Source: Chthoniobacterales bacterium (GTDB lineage: Bacteria > Verrucomicrobiota > Verrucomicrobiia > Chthoniobacterales > Terrimicrobiaceae). Taken from it: a stretch of DNA of 51,169 bases. Shown piece by piece: positions 1 to 7,531 of the stretch (the first letter of the stretch is position 1; each line of letters begins with the position of its first letter). The position numbers and the translations under genes were made by a program. The notes under the pieces were generated by a model. It ran no database searches, was not told the DNA's origin, and worked only from the letters and a program-made list of their open reading frames with translations. Location: contig JACSRU010000124.1 of the NCBI GenBank assembly GCA_014879575.1, forward strand, positions 1 to 51,169, given 5' to 3'.

Positions 1-18
1 TCCGCTACTAGTAGCGGA
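1..18. repeat. Perfect 18-bp palindrome at the window edge
   Basis: The first 18 bases, TCCGCTACTAGTAGCGGA, equal their own reverse complement. As RNA this would need a loop, so at most 7 bp would pair. It could be the end of a terminator for a gene left of the window, or a protein-binding site in front of the gene at 45. No T-run follows. Confidence 0.5.
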
Positions 19-44
19 TTACAATAAAGCCACGACCACCAAAA

Positions 45-422
45 ATGAAAATGAAAATACAAAACCGCCCCCTCCGCATCGCGATCCTGGTCTTCACTGG
101 GAGTCTCGCTGCAATCGCCATTCAATTCGCCAGCGCCCACATTCAGAAAAAATCGGCGGAACGATACGATCACCTCACCAGGGCGGGAAATTGTCAAACC
201 GATGTCATTGCACCCTTCATACAGAGTCATCAACTCCAGCATGTGCGCCCTGGAAATGCCGAAAATTTTGCAGTGTTCGTTAACCAGCAGGTTTCCAACG
301 GAAGTGTCTCGGCGGCTGCGGCGGAAAGGGTTCTCACCCAAATCGAAAAAACTCAGGATGGCCTCCCGATTCACACCCAAATTGGTTGGGTTCTTCCTTC
401 TCTCTTCCAAAATAAGAACTGA
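45..422 (+). CDS. Small exported or membrane-anchored hypothetical protein (125 aa)
   Basis: The protein has a basic N-terminus (MKMKIQNRPLR) followed by a hydrophobic stretch of about 18 residues, which fits a signal anchor or signal peptide. The rest is polar, with an alanine-rich helical part near residues 75-100 (VSNGSVSAAAAERVLTQIE). I recognise no family. The gene ends 9 bases before the pseudopilin gene on the same strand, so the two are probably co-transcribed and the product may act with it at the cell envelope; that is inference. The start was taken as the first of two nearby ATGs (45 and 51); either could be used. Confidence 0.55.
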   Translation: MKMKIQNRPLRIAILVFTGSLAAIAIQFASAHIQKKSAERYDHLTRAGNCQTDVIAPFIQSHQLQHVRPGNAENFAVFVNQQVSNGSVSAAAAERVLTQIEKTQDGLPIHTQIGWVLPSLFQNKN

Positions 423-431
423 AGCCAGCAT

Positions 432-962
432 ATGAACCTTCATAACAGTGCATCCGAAAAGGGTGCCTTCACTCTGATGGAACTCCTCGTTGTCGTCGCC
501 ATCATCGGCATCCTGATGGCGTTGCTTTTTCCAGCCGTCAACGGCGTGCTCAATGCCGCCAAAAAGGCCCAAGCCCGCAACGACGTCACCCAAATCGCAA
601 CCGCTTGTGTCGCCTTCGAAACGGAATACGGATTCGGTCCATGGGGAACCAACAACCCCACCGAAGTCGAAGGCGAATTCCTCGCCGCCCTCATGGGTTC
701 CAATAACCGCCAAATTGTCTTTCTCGAAGTCCAAGACATCAAAGACAAGCGGAGAAACGGCTTTGACGGCGAAGCCTTCGTCGATCCATGGGGAGGCAGA
801 TACCAATTCGCTTACGATCCAAACTACTCCAGTTCGATCACCACCGCCGGAATATCCCGCGGCGAATCTGTCCGGAAAAATTACGCCGTCTGGACCGACC
901 CGTCCAAACAGAAGTGGAACACCAACTCCAAACCAGACGGTCGTTACGTCCAATCTTGGTGA
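432..962 (+). CDS. Type II secretion/type IV pilin-like pseudopilin (prepilin-type N-terminal methylation domain)
   Basis: After a short positively charged leader the protein has the prepilin peptidase signature FTLMELLVVVAIIGIL with the conserved Glu at mature position 5, followed by a hydrophobic helix. Cleavage would follow Ala (GA/F) rather than the usual Gly. A GspG-like alpha helix comes next (AAKKAQARNDVTQIATACVAF), then a variable C-terminal part containing DPWGGRYQFAYD, a segment typical of major pseudopilins (GspG). At 176 aa it is of GspG size. Verrucomicrobia and Planctomycetes encode many such proteins outside T2SS operons. No other secretion gene is nearby, so its machine is unknown. 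The role is secure at family level only. Confidence 0.85.
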   Translation: MNLHNSASEKGAFTLMELLVVVAIIGILMALLFPAVNGVLNAAKKAQARNDVTQIATACVAFETEYGFGPWGTNNPTEVEGEFLAALMGSNNRQIVFLEVQDIKDKRRNGFDGEAFVDPWGGRYQFAYDPNYSSSITTAGISRGESVRKNYAVWTDPSKQKWNTNSKPDGRYVQSW

Positions 963-1058
963 AATGTGTCACACAGGGAGTTGGGGGTTAGCGCGTGCGG
1001 GGTTTGGATCGAAGAATTAAATTTCCATGCGGTGTCGTCCGATGGGATGTTGTCGCAA

Positions 1059-2993
1059 TCAGCTTTCCTTATCCACTTCCGGGGCAGTCGCCTTCTCTTT
1101 CGTAAAAATAGAAATCCCGACCAGCTTGCCGACTTCAATCAACAGTGATTTTAGGCTCTCCTCAAAATTGTCCACCCACGGAGACTTCATCAAGAGCAAG
1201 AGCAACTCTCGTGCGCGTTCGCGAAGACGGCGCAGCGGAGTGACCTCTTCTTCGAGCGCCTGAACCTTTTTCTGTTCGGATTCGAACTGCGTTTTTTGTT
1301 GGCTGACCTGACGGGTCAATATTTCGTTCTCAGCACAGATTTCCTCTCCCTCGCTCCGCAGCTTCGCCACCCTCTTTTTGAGGATTACCGCGTCTTTTGC
1401 TCCCGTCGCCAATCGTTTTGCTGCCGCCACAAGCGATTCTCCGGAGTCGGGCTCCAATGCGGAGCGAAGCTGAGAAATAACTTTTGTGGCTTCGATTTTT
1501 TGGACTTCTAATTCATCGCGCTCGGTCCGCAGAACGGAAGCATTTTGGGAAGATGCCGAAAGCTCTATGGCGAGCACCTGCGCCCGTTCCACCACGCGGG
1601 CGGCTGCATCTGCCAACGATTCCCCCTCGTTGGGCTTGAGTCTCATTTCAATCTCTTGGATTTCATCGGCCCGTTTCAGCCTTTTGATGGCCTCCGCGGT
1701 GGATTCGTGCTCCTTGAGCAGAACGGCCAGTTTGCGGGCATCCTTGGGTTCGCGCCCGGCAACGCCGTCTCGATACCGCCTCTCCTCGTTTTCCACAAAT
1801 TCCTTAAAACCAGCTTCGATCTCGGCGACCTTTCCCATTTCGCGCAGTTCCGACTCTAAAAGCGAATCTGCAGTCTCGTTTATCGTCCAGTCGCCCGGAG
1901 GGCGTCCCTGGCGCTCCATGGCTCGGTTGAGACCTTTTTCGAGTTCCTTGACCGTTGGAGAGCTGAGCGCACGGAAATCTTTACCAAGCCGCTCGAAAGC
2001 AAGTTGGGTTCGGTGCCAGGCGAGGAGATTTCCTGACGAGTTCAGGTCAAAGGCCGTGCGCCGGTAGCGCTCTCGTTCCGTTTTACCGACCGTAAAAATC
2101 ACCCGCTCGACGCCACTGTGCCAGATGTTCCAATGGGGCATGTTGCTGTCAAAGTGCACAGACAGCGCTACACATTGACGCCCAGTGATTTCCTGGAACT
2201 TGGCTGCCACTCCGGGGGCCAACTGTTCCATAACGGCGATCACCTGGCTCTTTTCTCCGTTCGCCACCATTTTGCACAGTGCTCGGGCGAGTGCGGGATG
2301 GGTATTCACCGTATAGCGCCTCAGGTCTGAGTCCGACCGCACGACACGCTTCTTTCCCCTACCGGGTTTTGAGACAGCGGATGAATCGTCTTCGATCTGC
2401 CCGATGGCGATATCCAAATTACCGGGATCAACATCTCCCTCAATGGACTTGGTGCGGGTGCAAGCCGGCGTCGGTTTCCATTGCGGACGTTGGTCCGCCC
2501 CGGTCCCCCACCGGTGGTAAATGCACGAGTCGCGCCGAATCGCTCGCAACCAATGTAAATGCTCGAGGGGATTTGTGCGTGACAAAGCTGGCGGGGTCAT
2601 CGGTTGTCCGGGCGGAGGTTCCGGCGGTTCTCGTTCGGGCGCATCCTTGGCTTTGGGGCCACGAACCTTTCTTCCTTGCAGGCGGAAAAAATCGCGCAAT
2701 GCCGCAGCTCCGCTTCCAGCCGAGAACGAGGCAATGGTTCCCGATTCATCCCATGATTCCGGGGTTATGCTATCAACCCGAATGGTCGGAATACCTGCAC
2801 CCTGGAAGTAAAGCGCCTCGGTCCTTTCGATCGCGGAAAAATCATTTGTGAACTCGTGTTCGAGCCGCCGAGGAACAAAAACCCACTCGCCCTTTTTGCG
2901 ATTGGCGAGGGCTTTTTTGTCGAGTTCATGCCGCCAACTTTCGACGACATCATGCTCAATGGATGCCTCTGATGATCCTCCGCTGAGTCCCAT
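1059..2993 (-). CDS. Mob/Pre-like protein with long coiled coil (putative mobilisation protein)
   Basis: 644 aa. The N-terminal third is soluble and proline-rich near residues 120-135. The middle holds VALSVHFDSNMPHWNIWHSG, which resembles the histidine segment (HxDExTPHxH) of plasmid recombination/MobV relaxases. The C-terminal half (about 400-610) is almost all charged heptad-like helix, as in Pre/Mob proteins. The usual N-terminal relaxase motif I is not evident, so it may be a diverged or inactive relative. It lies opposite a helix-turn-helix gene, with a repeat- and hairpin-rich 540-bp gap between the two, as expected for a mobilisation locus. The start ATG (2991-2993) was chosen because no longer start in frame is convincing. 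A coiled-coil protein of another kind is possible. Confidence 0.45.
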   Translation of the reverse strand: MGLSGGSSEASIEHDVVESWRHELDKKALANRKKGEWVFVPRRLEHEFTNDFSAIERTEALYFQGAGIPTIRVDSITPESWDESGTIASFSAGSGAAALRDFFRLQGRKVRGPKAKDAPEREPPEPPPGQPMTPPALSRTNPLEHLHWLRAIRRDSCIYHRWGTGADQRPQWKPTPACTRTKSIEGDVDPGNLDIAIGQIEDDSSAVSKPGRGKKRVVRSDSDLRRYTVNTHPALARALCKMVANGEKSQVIAVMEQLAPGVAAKFQEITGRQCVALSVHFDSNMPHWNIWHSGVERVIFTVGKTERERYRRTAFDLNSSGNLLAWHRTQLAFERLGKDFRALSSPTVKELEKGLNRAMERQGRPPGDWTINETADSLLESELREMGKVAEIEAGFKEFVENEERRYRDGVAGREPKDARKLAVLLKEHESTAEAIKRLKRADEIQEIEMRLKPNEGESLADAAARVVERAQVLAIELSASSQNASVLRTERDELEVQKIEATKVISQLRSALEPDSGESLVAAAKRLATGAKDAVILKKRVAKLRSEGEEICAENEILTRQVSQQKTQFESEQKKVQALEEEVTPLRRLRERARELLLLLMKSPWVDNFEESLKSLLIEVGKLVGISIFTKEKATAPEVDKES

Positions 2994-3047
2994 GGTAGTG
3001 ACAATTCTGTGGGTTTACGCCTGTGAGGCGTCCAGTCAATTATGTGT

Positions 3048-3077
3048 TATTACATCTATTGGTATTACATCTATTGG
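3048..3077. repeat. Perfect tandem duplication of a 15-bp unit
   Basis: TATTACATCTATTGG occurs twice without spacer (3048-3062 and 3063-3077). It lies 55 bp upstream of the minus-strand Mob-like gene, in an AT-rich patch. It could be an operator or relaxosome-binding site for that gene; no function is proven. Confidence 0.7.
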
Positions 3078-3083
3078 CAAGAA

Positions 3084-3132
3084 CAAAAATGGATACTAAC
3101 CATCCCAGAAGGAAGATCAGTATCCATTTTTG
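3084..3132. terminator. Hairpin with 14-bp perfect arms and A/T-rich ends
   Basis: CAAAAATGGATACT (3084-3097) and its exact reverse complement (3119-3132) flank a 21-base spacer. The arms begin with an A-run and end with a T-run, so the structure could act as a bidirectional terminator. It could equally be a site of an oriT, as it sits upstream of the Mob-like gene. The loop is long for a terminator. Confidence 0.4.
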
Positions 3133-3267
3133 CCCTTGCCCTTCCGGGGGACTGCTCCAAAGGCGCAGGCCAGGGCGTGCCGCCCTCCGCTCCGCGGTTC
3201 CTCCCTCGTCAGGGGAAGCTCCCCCCGACACCCCCAGTGTGAAATCGAGGATTTCTCACCAGTTTAT

Positions 3268-3291
3268 CGTGTCCAATTTTCTTTGGACACG
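3268..3291. repeat. 9-bp inverted repeat followed by GCCCCCTGCG (oriT-like)
   Basis: CGTGTCCAA (3268-3276) pairs with TTGGACACG (3283-3291) around a TTTTCT loop. The downstream sequence CCCCCTGCGATATG resembles the layout of mobilisation origins, where an inverted repeat precedes a C-rich nick region. Its position between a Mob-like gene and a helix-turn-helix gene supports this reading, but the nick site itself is not recognised. The rest of 3133-3465 is GC-rich, with no convincing ORF. Confidence 0.3.
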
Positions 3292-3465
3292 CCCCCTGCG
3301 ATATGTCCTTTCGGAACTCGCGGTCACAACGCTTCGGCGCGAAATTCGGTCGCTACAGGCAAGCATACGAATGAACTGAATTCGGAGAAGGCTCCCGGTT
3401 CGAGACTCGTGAGCACACCGGGATGCCCTGTCTCATTCCTGTAAGCTCGGGTACCCTTCTTTTGC

Positions 3466-3515
3466 AATTACCGTTAATTACTGGACTGATCCTCATAATT
3501 ACGGCAAATTACTGG
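3466..3515 (+). promoter_or_regulatory. Two 19-bp direct repeats, 31 bp apart, upstream of the HTH gene
   Basis: AATTACcGttAATTACTGG (3466-3484) and AATTACgGcaAATTACTGG (3497-3515) match at 16 of 19 positions. Each is itself a doubled AATTAC element. The 31-bp start-to-start spacing is three helical turns, so a protein would see both copies on one face of the DNA. The second copy ends 15 bp before the chosen start codon at 3531. An autoregulatory operator for the HTH protein is the simplest reading. Confidence 0.5.
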
Positions 3516-3530
3516 TTAATCACGAAATCC

Positions 3531-4199
3531 ATGTCCGAGCCATCATTCCCTGAGGTGCCGTCACGACGACGGAGCAAACTTGAAACGTATCGATCCACCA
3601 TCACGCATTGGTGGACTGAGGACAAATCGACTCGCTCGATATGTTTGGCGCTTGCTCAGATGGGCTGCACAGTGGCGTACGAAACCTTACGTAGTTGGAT
3701 TAACCGAGAAGTGCGTGATGGCAGGTTACCCGAACGAGCCAAATCTCGGGTCGGGCGACCTTCCCGGCAAACACGAGCACCTGTCTCCCTTGGCTTGCTG
3801 CCGACCGGGCAACCTGACGATCCGAGCGACACCATGCAGTTTTTGGTATGGAATTTGCATGCTGCCAAACCGCTCGAATCGGGACTGCTAGATGCCAAGG
3901 TCTTTGCGCTACAGGAGACGGGAATCCCCCTGGACGAGCATCACGAGCCGGATTACCTTGCCTACGCTCGGAAGCTTGGACGCCAACGGCTACGCACGTT
4001 TGGCGATATGGATTTTTACCTCCTCGCTACGTGGTTGAAGCCCTGGCGCACTCATCCCGATTTCGGAAAGATTTCTTGGCAGATGAAAGTTTTGCGGGTC
4101 GCCGCCAAGCTACGCGTTGTTATGCTCAAGGCTGCGGATTTAGGTGGCGGAAAAACTCCCCTCCCGCCTCGGCCAGACGGATTGAAGCCAGAGGAATGA
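3531..4199 (+). CDS. Helix-turn-helix protein of a mobile element (222 aa)
   Basis: The start at 3531 (MSEPSFPEVPSRRRSK) is preferred over the upstream ATG at 3423, because the extra N-terminus would be translated from the repeat-containing control region. Residues about 15-70 (THWWTEDKSTRSICLALAQMG followed by TVAYETLRSWINREVRDGRL) look like a homeodomain-type helix-turn-helix as in transposase and mobilisation accessory proteins. A basic linker follows (RAKSRVGRPSRQTR), then a C-terminal part I do not recognise. It is transcribed away from the Mob-like gene. A role as relaxosome accessory or regulator is inferred from position; the family is unassigned. Confidence 0.5.
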   Translation: MSEPSFPEVPSRRRSKLETYRSTITHWWTEDKSTRSICLALAQMGCTVAYETLRSWINREVRDGRLPERAKSRVGRPSRQTRAPVSLGLLPTGQPDDPSDTMQFLVWNLHAAKPLESGLLDAKVFALQETGIPLDEHHEPDYLAYARKLGRQRLRTFGDMDFYLLATWLKPWRTHPDFGKISWQMKVLRVAAKLRVVMLKAADLGGGKTPLPPRPDGLKPEE

Positions 4200-4278
4200 T
4201 CTCTCCGCCATCTCAGAGTCAGTTCCTACGGATTCTGCCATCGGCGCCATACCCTGAACATCTTCTGCGGAAAAAGAA

Positions 4279-4326
4279 CCCCTTGTCGGGCGGGAGCGGC
4301 TTTCGCCGCCCCGCCTCATCAGGGGG
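4279..4326. terminator. Long imperfect GC-rich hairpin with TTTC loop
   Basis: CCCCTTG...GGCGGGAGCGGC-TTTC-GCCGCCCCGCC...CAGGGGG folds into a stem with one bulge and a small internal loop. It sits 80 bp after the HTH gene and 31 bp before the membrane-protein gene. There is no T-run, so it may be a Rho-assisted terminator or a REP-like element. Two other TTTC-loop hairpins occur at 24354-24365 and 25352-25383. Confidence 0.4.
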
Positions 4327-4356
4327 AAACACCAAGTCCCGGGGAAATTCACCAGT

Positions 4357-4767
4357 ATGGAGATCCTTGGTTTCATTCTTGCACTCGCCTTTCTCATCAG
4401 CCTCGTCGCCGGGTACGCATGGTCCGTCGGTGCGCTCAACCGGTATTCCGAGGAACAATATCGGTACACACCGATAACTTTCGGGAAAAGCGCCATCGTG
4501 ACGCTTCCCCTGGCCTTGATTTGCCTCGGCGTGTTCGGTTGGCAAGAGATCGAACAGATTGACGCGGGAGTTACGGTCTTGGTCGCTTTCTCCTCCGCCA
4601 GCCTGATTTTGGTGGCTTTGTTTTGGAGAATCGCCAGCAAAAGCTCCGTCGGGGTGGCGGCCTCGGCCCTTGTTTTCCTCGTGATCAACGCGACGCTCAT
4701 TCTGGTCGTAATCGGAGTGTCTCTCTTCCTGGCCCTGCTTCGGTCCGAGTCGAGACGCCGTTATTAG
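4357..4767 (+). CDS. Small polytopic membrane protein (136 aa), unknown
   Basis: Four hydrophobic segments are visible: about 2-24, 45-62, 70-90 and 97-126. A polar loop (NRYSEEQYRYTPITFGKS) lies between the first two, and the C-terminal tail is basic (RSESRRRY). I recognise no family. It lies alone between the mobilisation-like module and the restriction operon, and its 3' end overlaps an uncertain minus-strand ORF. A function cannot be stated from sequence. Confidence 0.6.
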   Translation: MEILGFILALAFLISLVAGYAWSVGALNRYSEEQYRYTPITFGKSAIVTLPLALICLGVFGWQEIEQIDAGVTVLVAFSSASLILVALFWRIASKSSVGVAASALVFLVINATLILVVIGVSLFLALLRSESRRRY

Positions 4768-5116
4768 CGCGCTGTCTCACGCTTTCCCCTGCAAGGGTAG
4801 GCGAGTCGTACGGCCCCTGGCCGCGTAGAACGTAGGCGTGTTTTCCTTTGTAGCGCTGGAGCTCATTCCTGGCAGCGGAATTGATTTTGGGCCGTGGTCT
4901 GTGGCGGTCGTACGAGGCGTCCAGTTCCTCGATTGCGGAGGCAGCAACTTCTGAATGAGAGGCCTCAAGGGTCGGTGCTTTTTTGCTTGCGGGCTGGCCG
5001 TCCCTTGTGGCGGGTGGACCTCTCTCCCGAAACCCGTGAATGCACGCGGAGTTTTCTTCTGTGAACGTGGTGAGTTTTGCCTCGTCATGTGCCATCGAGT
5101 TTGACAAAAATTCCAA
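4697..5116 (-). CDS. Doubtful ORF in the gap before hsdM
   Basis: This is a 139-aa reading frame rich in Arg, Pro, Ser and Ala, with a helical-looking middle (EVAASAIEELDASYDRH, then INSAARNELQRYKGKHAYV). It overlaps the membrane-protein gene by 71 bp in convergent orientation and has no recognisable domain. It may be a decayed gene or a chance ORF. Apart from it, 4768-5203 holds only a perfect TTGACA at 5101-5106, without a matching -10 hexamer at normal spacing. Confidence 0.2.
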   Translation of the reverse strand: MEFLSNSMAHDEAKLTTFTEENSACIHGFRERGPPATRDGQPASKKAPTLEASHSEVAASAIEELDASYDRHRPRPKINSAARNELQRYKGKHAYVLRGQGPYDSPTLAGESVRQRANNGVSTRTEAGPGRETLRLRPE

Positions 5117-5203
5117 CCTGTGCCTTGTCCCCGACCCCGACTCCTACGATTTCACAACCAGTTTCCACTTCCTACGGTGGGCAGCCTGAAAAACGCCTGA
5201 CGT

Positions 5204-7531
5204 ATGGACCAAGCCCAACTCAACTGGCTCACCAACTTCATCTGGAACATCGCCGATGATGTCCTCCGTGACGTTTACGTCCGGGGTAAATACCGGGACG
5301 TCATCCTTCCCATGACCGTCCTGCGCCGCTTGGACGCAGTGCTGGAGCCGACCAAGGCTGCTGTGTTGGAAATGAAAACCGCCCTCGACAAAGAAGGCGT
5401 CACCAACCAGGACGACGCCCTGCGTGCCGCATCCGGTCAGGCGTTCTACAACACATCGCCCTTCCTCCTGCGAGACCTGAAATCCCGTGCCACCCAGCAG
5501 AAGCTCCGGGACGACTTCGAGACCTACCTCGATGGCTTCTCGCCCAACGTGCAGGACATCCTCACCAACTTCGAGTTCCGCAACCAGATCCCACGGCTCT
5601 CGAAGGCTGACGCCCTCGGCCAGCTCATCGAGAAGTTCCTCGATAAAGACATCAACATCAGCCCCCACGCCGTGGGCGATCTTCCACCGCTGGACAATCA
5701 CAGCATGGGCACGCTGTTTGAGGAGCTTGTCCGCCGCTTCAACGAGGACAACAACGAAGAAGCTGGCGAACACTGGACGCCCCGCGACGCGGTGCGGCTC
5801 ATGGCCAATCTCATGTTTCTGCCCGTGGCGGACAAGATCGAGTCCGGCACCTACCTGCTTTACGACTGCGCCTGCGGCACCGGAGGCATGTTGACGGTTG
5901 CCGAGGAAACGCTCCAGCACATCGCCAAGGCCCACGGCAAGCAGGTCGCCACCCACCTTTACGGCCAGGAGATAAATGGCGAAACCTACGCCATCTGCAA
6001 AGCCGACCTCCTGCTCAAAGGCGACGGCGACGCCGCAGACAATATCGTCGGCGGCCCCGAGCACAGCACGCTCGCCAACGACGCGTTCCGCTCCCGTGAA
6101 TTCGACTTCATGCTCGCAAACCCGCCCTACGGCAAAAGCTGGAAGAGCGACCTCGAACGCATGGGCGGTAAGAAAGACCTCAAGGACCCCCGCTTCGTCA
6201 TCCAGCACGCGGGCGAGTCAGACTACTCGCTCCTCACCCGCAGCAGTGACGGCCAGATGCTCTTCCTCGCCAACATGCTGAGCAAGATGAAGCACGACAC
6301 GCCGCTTGGCAGCCGCATCGCCGAGGTCCACAACGGTTCCTCCCTCTTCACCGGCGACGCCGGGCAGGGCGAGAGCAACATCCGCCGCTGGATCATCGAG
6401 AGCGACTGGCTGGAGGCCATCGTCGCCCTGCCTCTGAACATGTTCTACAACACCGGCATCGCCACCTACATCTGGGTGCTGTCGAACCGGAAGCCCGCCC
6501 CGCGCCGGGGCAAGGTGCAACTCATCGACGCCACCCAATGGTTCCGCCCGCTGCGCAAAAACATGGGCAAAAAGAATTGCGAGCTATCCGCCGAGGACAT
6601 TCAGCGCATCTGCGACACCTTCCTCGCCTTCGAGGAAACGCCGCAGTCGAAAATCTTCCCCAACGCCGCATTCGGCTACTGGAAGGTAAAAGTCGAGCGT
6701 CCGCTCCGGCTCCACAGCCAGCTCACGCGCCCCCGCATCGAGACGCTGCGCTTCGCCTCGGGCGACGAGGAAATCCGCGCCGCGCTTTACGACCAGCTCG
6801 GTGACGACCTCTTCGACAAACCCGCCGCCGTGCGCGAGGAACTCACCAAGCTCGTCAACGATTGGGGCCAGGACGAGACCGGGGACGATGAGGACAACGG
6901 CGACGGTGGCACAAAAAAGGGCCTGCCCGAGAAGACGAAAAAGAAGCTCCTCGATTCCGAAACATGGAAACGCGACGCCGGACTGGTTGATGCCGCCACG
7001 AAGCTGCGCGAAGCCTTGGGCGACGGACTCTTCGAGAATCACAACGTCTTTCTCGAACAGATCGAGGCTACCCTCAAAAAGCAGAATCTCAAACCCAGCG
7101 CCGCCGATCTCAAGCTCATCGTCGCCGCCGTTAGCTGGCGGGATGAAGCCGCCGCGCCCGTCATCAAAAAAATCCACAAACCCGGCAAAACACAGCCCGA
7201 TTCGCTGCGCGGTCTCTACGACGAGAAAATCGACGGCAAAACCTGCGTCGTCGAATACGAGCCCGACAGCGAACTGCGCGACTACGAGCAAATCCCGTTG
7301 CTTGAAGAGGGCGGCATCGAGGCCTTCATCCGCCGCGAAGTCCTGCCTTACACACCCGACGCATGGATCGTAGAGGCCGACACGAAAATCGGCTACGAAG
7401 TCAGCTTCACCCGTCACTTTTACCAGCCGCCAAAACTCCGCACTCTCGCCGAGATCAGCGCCGACATCCTCGCGCTGGAGCAAGAAACCGAAGGGCTGCT
7501 CAGCGAAATCACGAAAGGAGCGGTGAAATGA
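5204..7531 (+). CDS. hsdM: Type I restriction-modification system methyltransferase subunit HsdM
   Basis: 775 aa. The protein carries the N-terminal HsdM helical domain (residues 1-170, starting MDQAQLNWLTNFIWNIADDV) and an N6-adenine methyltransferase domain. That domain has AdoMet motif I DCACGTGGM (about 220-228) and catalytic motif IV NPPYGKSW (about 305-312). HWTPRDAVRLM, typical of HsdM, precedes motif I. It methylates adenine in a bipartite target chosen by HsdS. At 775 aa it is clearly longer than the roughly 500-aa classical HsdM: the C-terminal 270 residues are an extra region with an acidic linker (GDDEDNGDGG) near 565-575. Its TGA overlaps the next ATG (ATGA at 7528), so the operon starts here. 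Confidence 0.96.
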   Translation: MDQAQLNWLTNFIWNIADDVLRDVYVRGKYRDVILPMTVLRRLDAVLEPTKAAVLEMKTALDKEGVTNQDDALRAASGQAFYNTSPFLLRDLKSRATQQKLRDDFETYLDGFSPNVQDILTNFEFRNQIPRLSKADALGQLIEKFLDKDINISPHAVGDLPPLDNHSMGTLFEELVRRFNEDNNEEAGEHWTPRDAVRLMANLMFLPVADKIESGTYLLYDCACGTGGMLTVAEETLQHIAKAHGKQVATHLYGQEINGETYAICKADLLLKGDGDAADNIVGGPEHSTLANDAFRSREFDFMLANPPYGKSWKSDLERMGGKKDLKDPRFVIQHAGESDYSLLTRSSDGQMLFLANMLSKMKHDTPLGSRIAEVHNGSSLFTGDAGQGESNIRRWIIESDWLEAIVALPLNMFYNTGIATYIWVLSNRKPAPRRGKVQLIDATQWFRPLRKNMGKKNCELSAEDIQRICDTFLAFEETPQSKIFPNAAFGYWKVKVERPLRLHSQLTRPRIETLRFASGDEEIRAALYDQLGDDLFDKPAAVREELTKLVNDWGQDETGDDEDNGDGGTKKGLPEKTKKKLLDSETWKRDAGLVDAATKLREALGDGLFENHNVFLEQIEATLKKQNLKPSAADLKLIVAAVSWRDEAAAPVIKKIHKPGKTQPDSLRGLYDEKIDGKTCVVEYEPDSELRDYEQIPLLEEGGIEAFIRREVLPYTPDAWIVEADTKIGYEVSFTRHFYQPPKLRTLAEISADILALEQETEGLLSEITKGAVK

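Noticed and set aside
3204-4325. CCTCGTCAGGGG and CCTCATCAGGGG, a near-identical 12-mer on both sides of the HTH gene
   Set aside because: One mismatch in 12 bases in GC-rich DNA over 1.1 kb is within chance, and no inverted ends or duplication accompany it.
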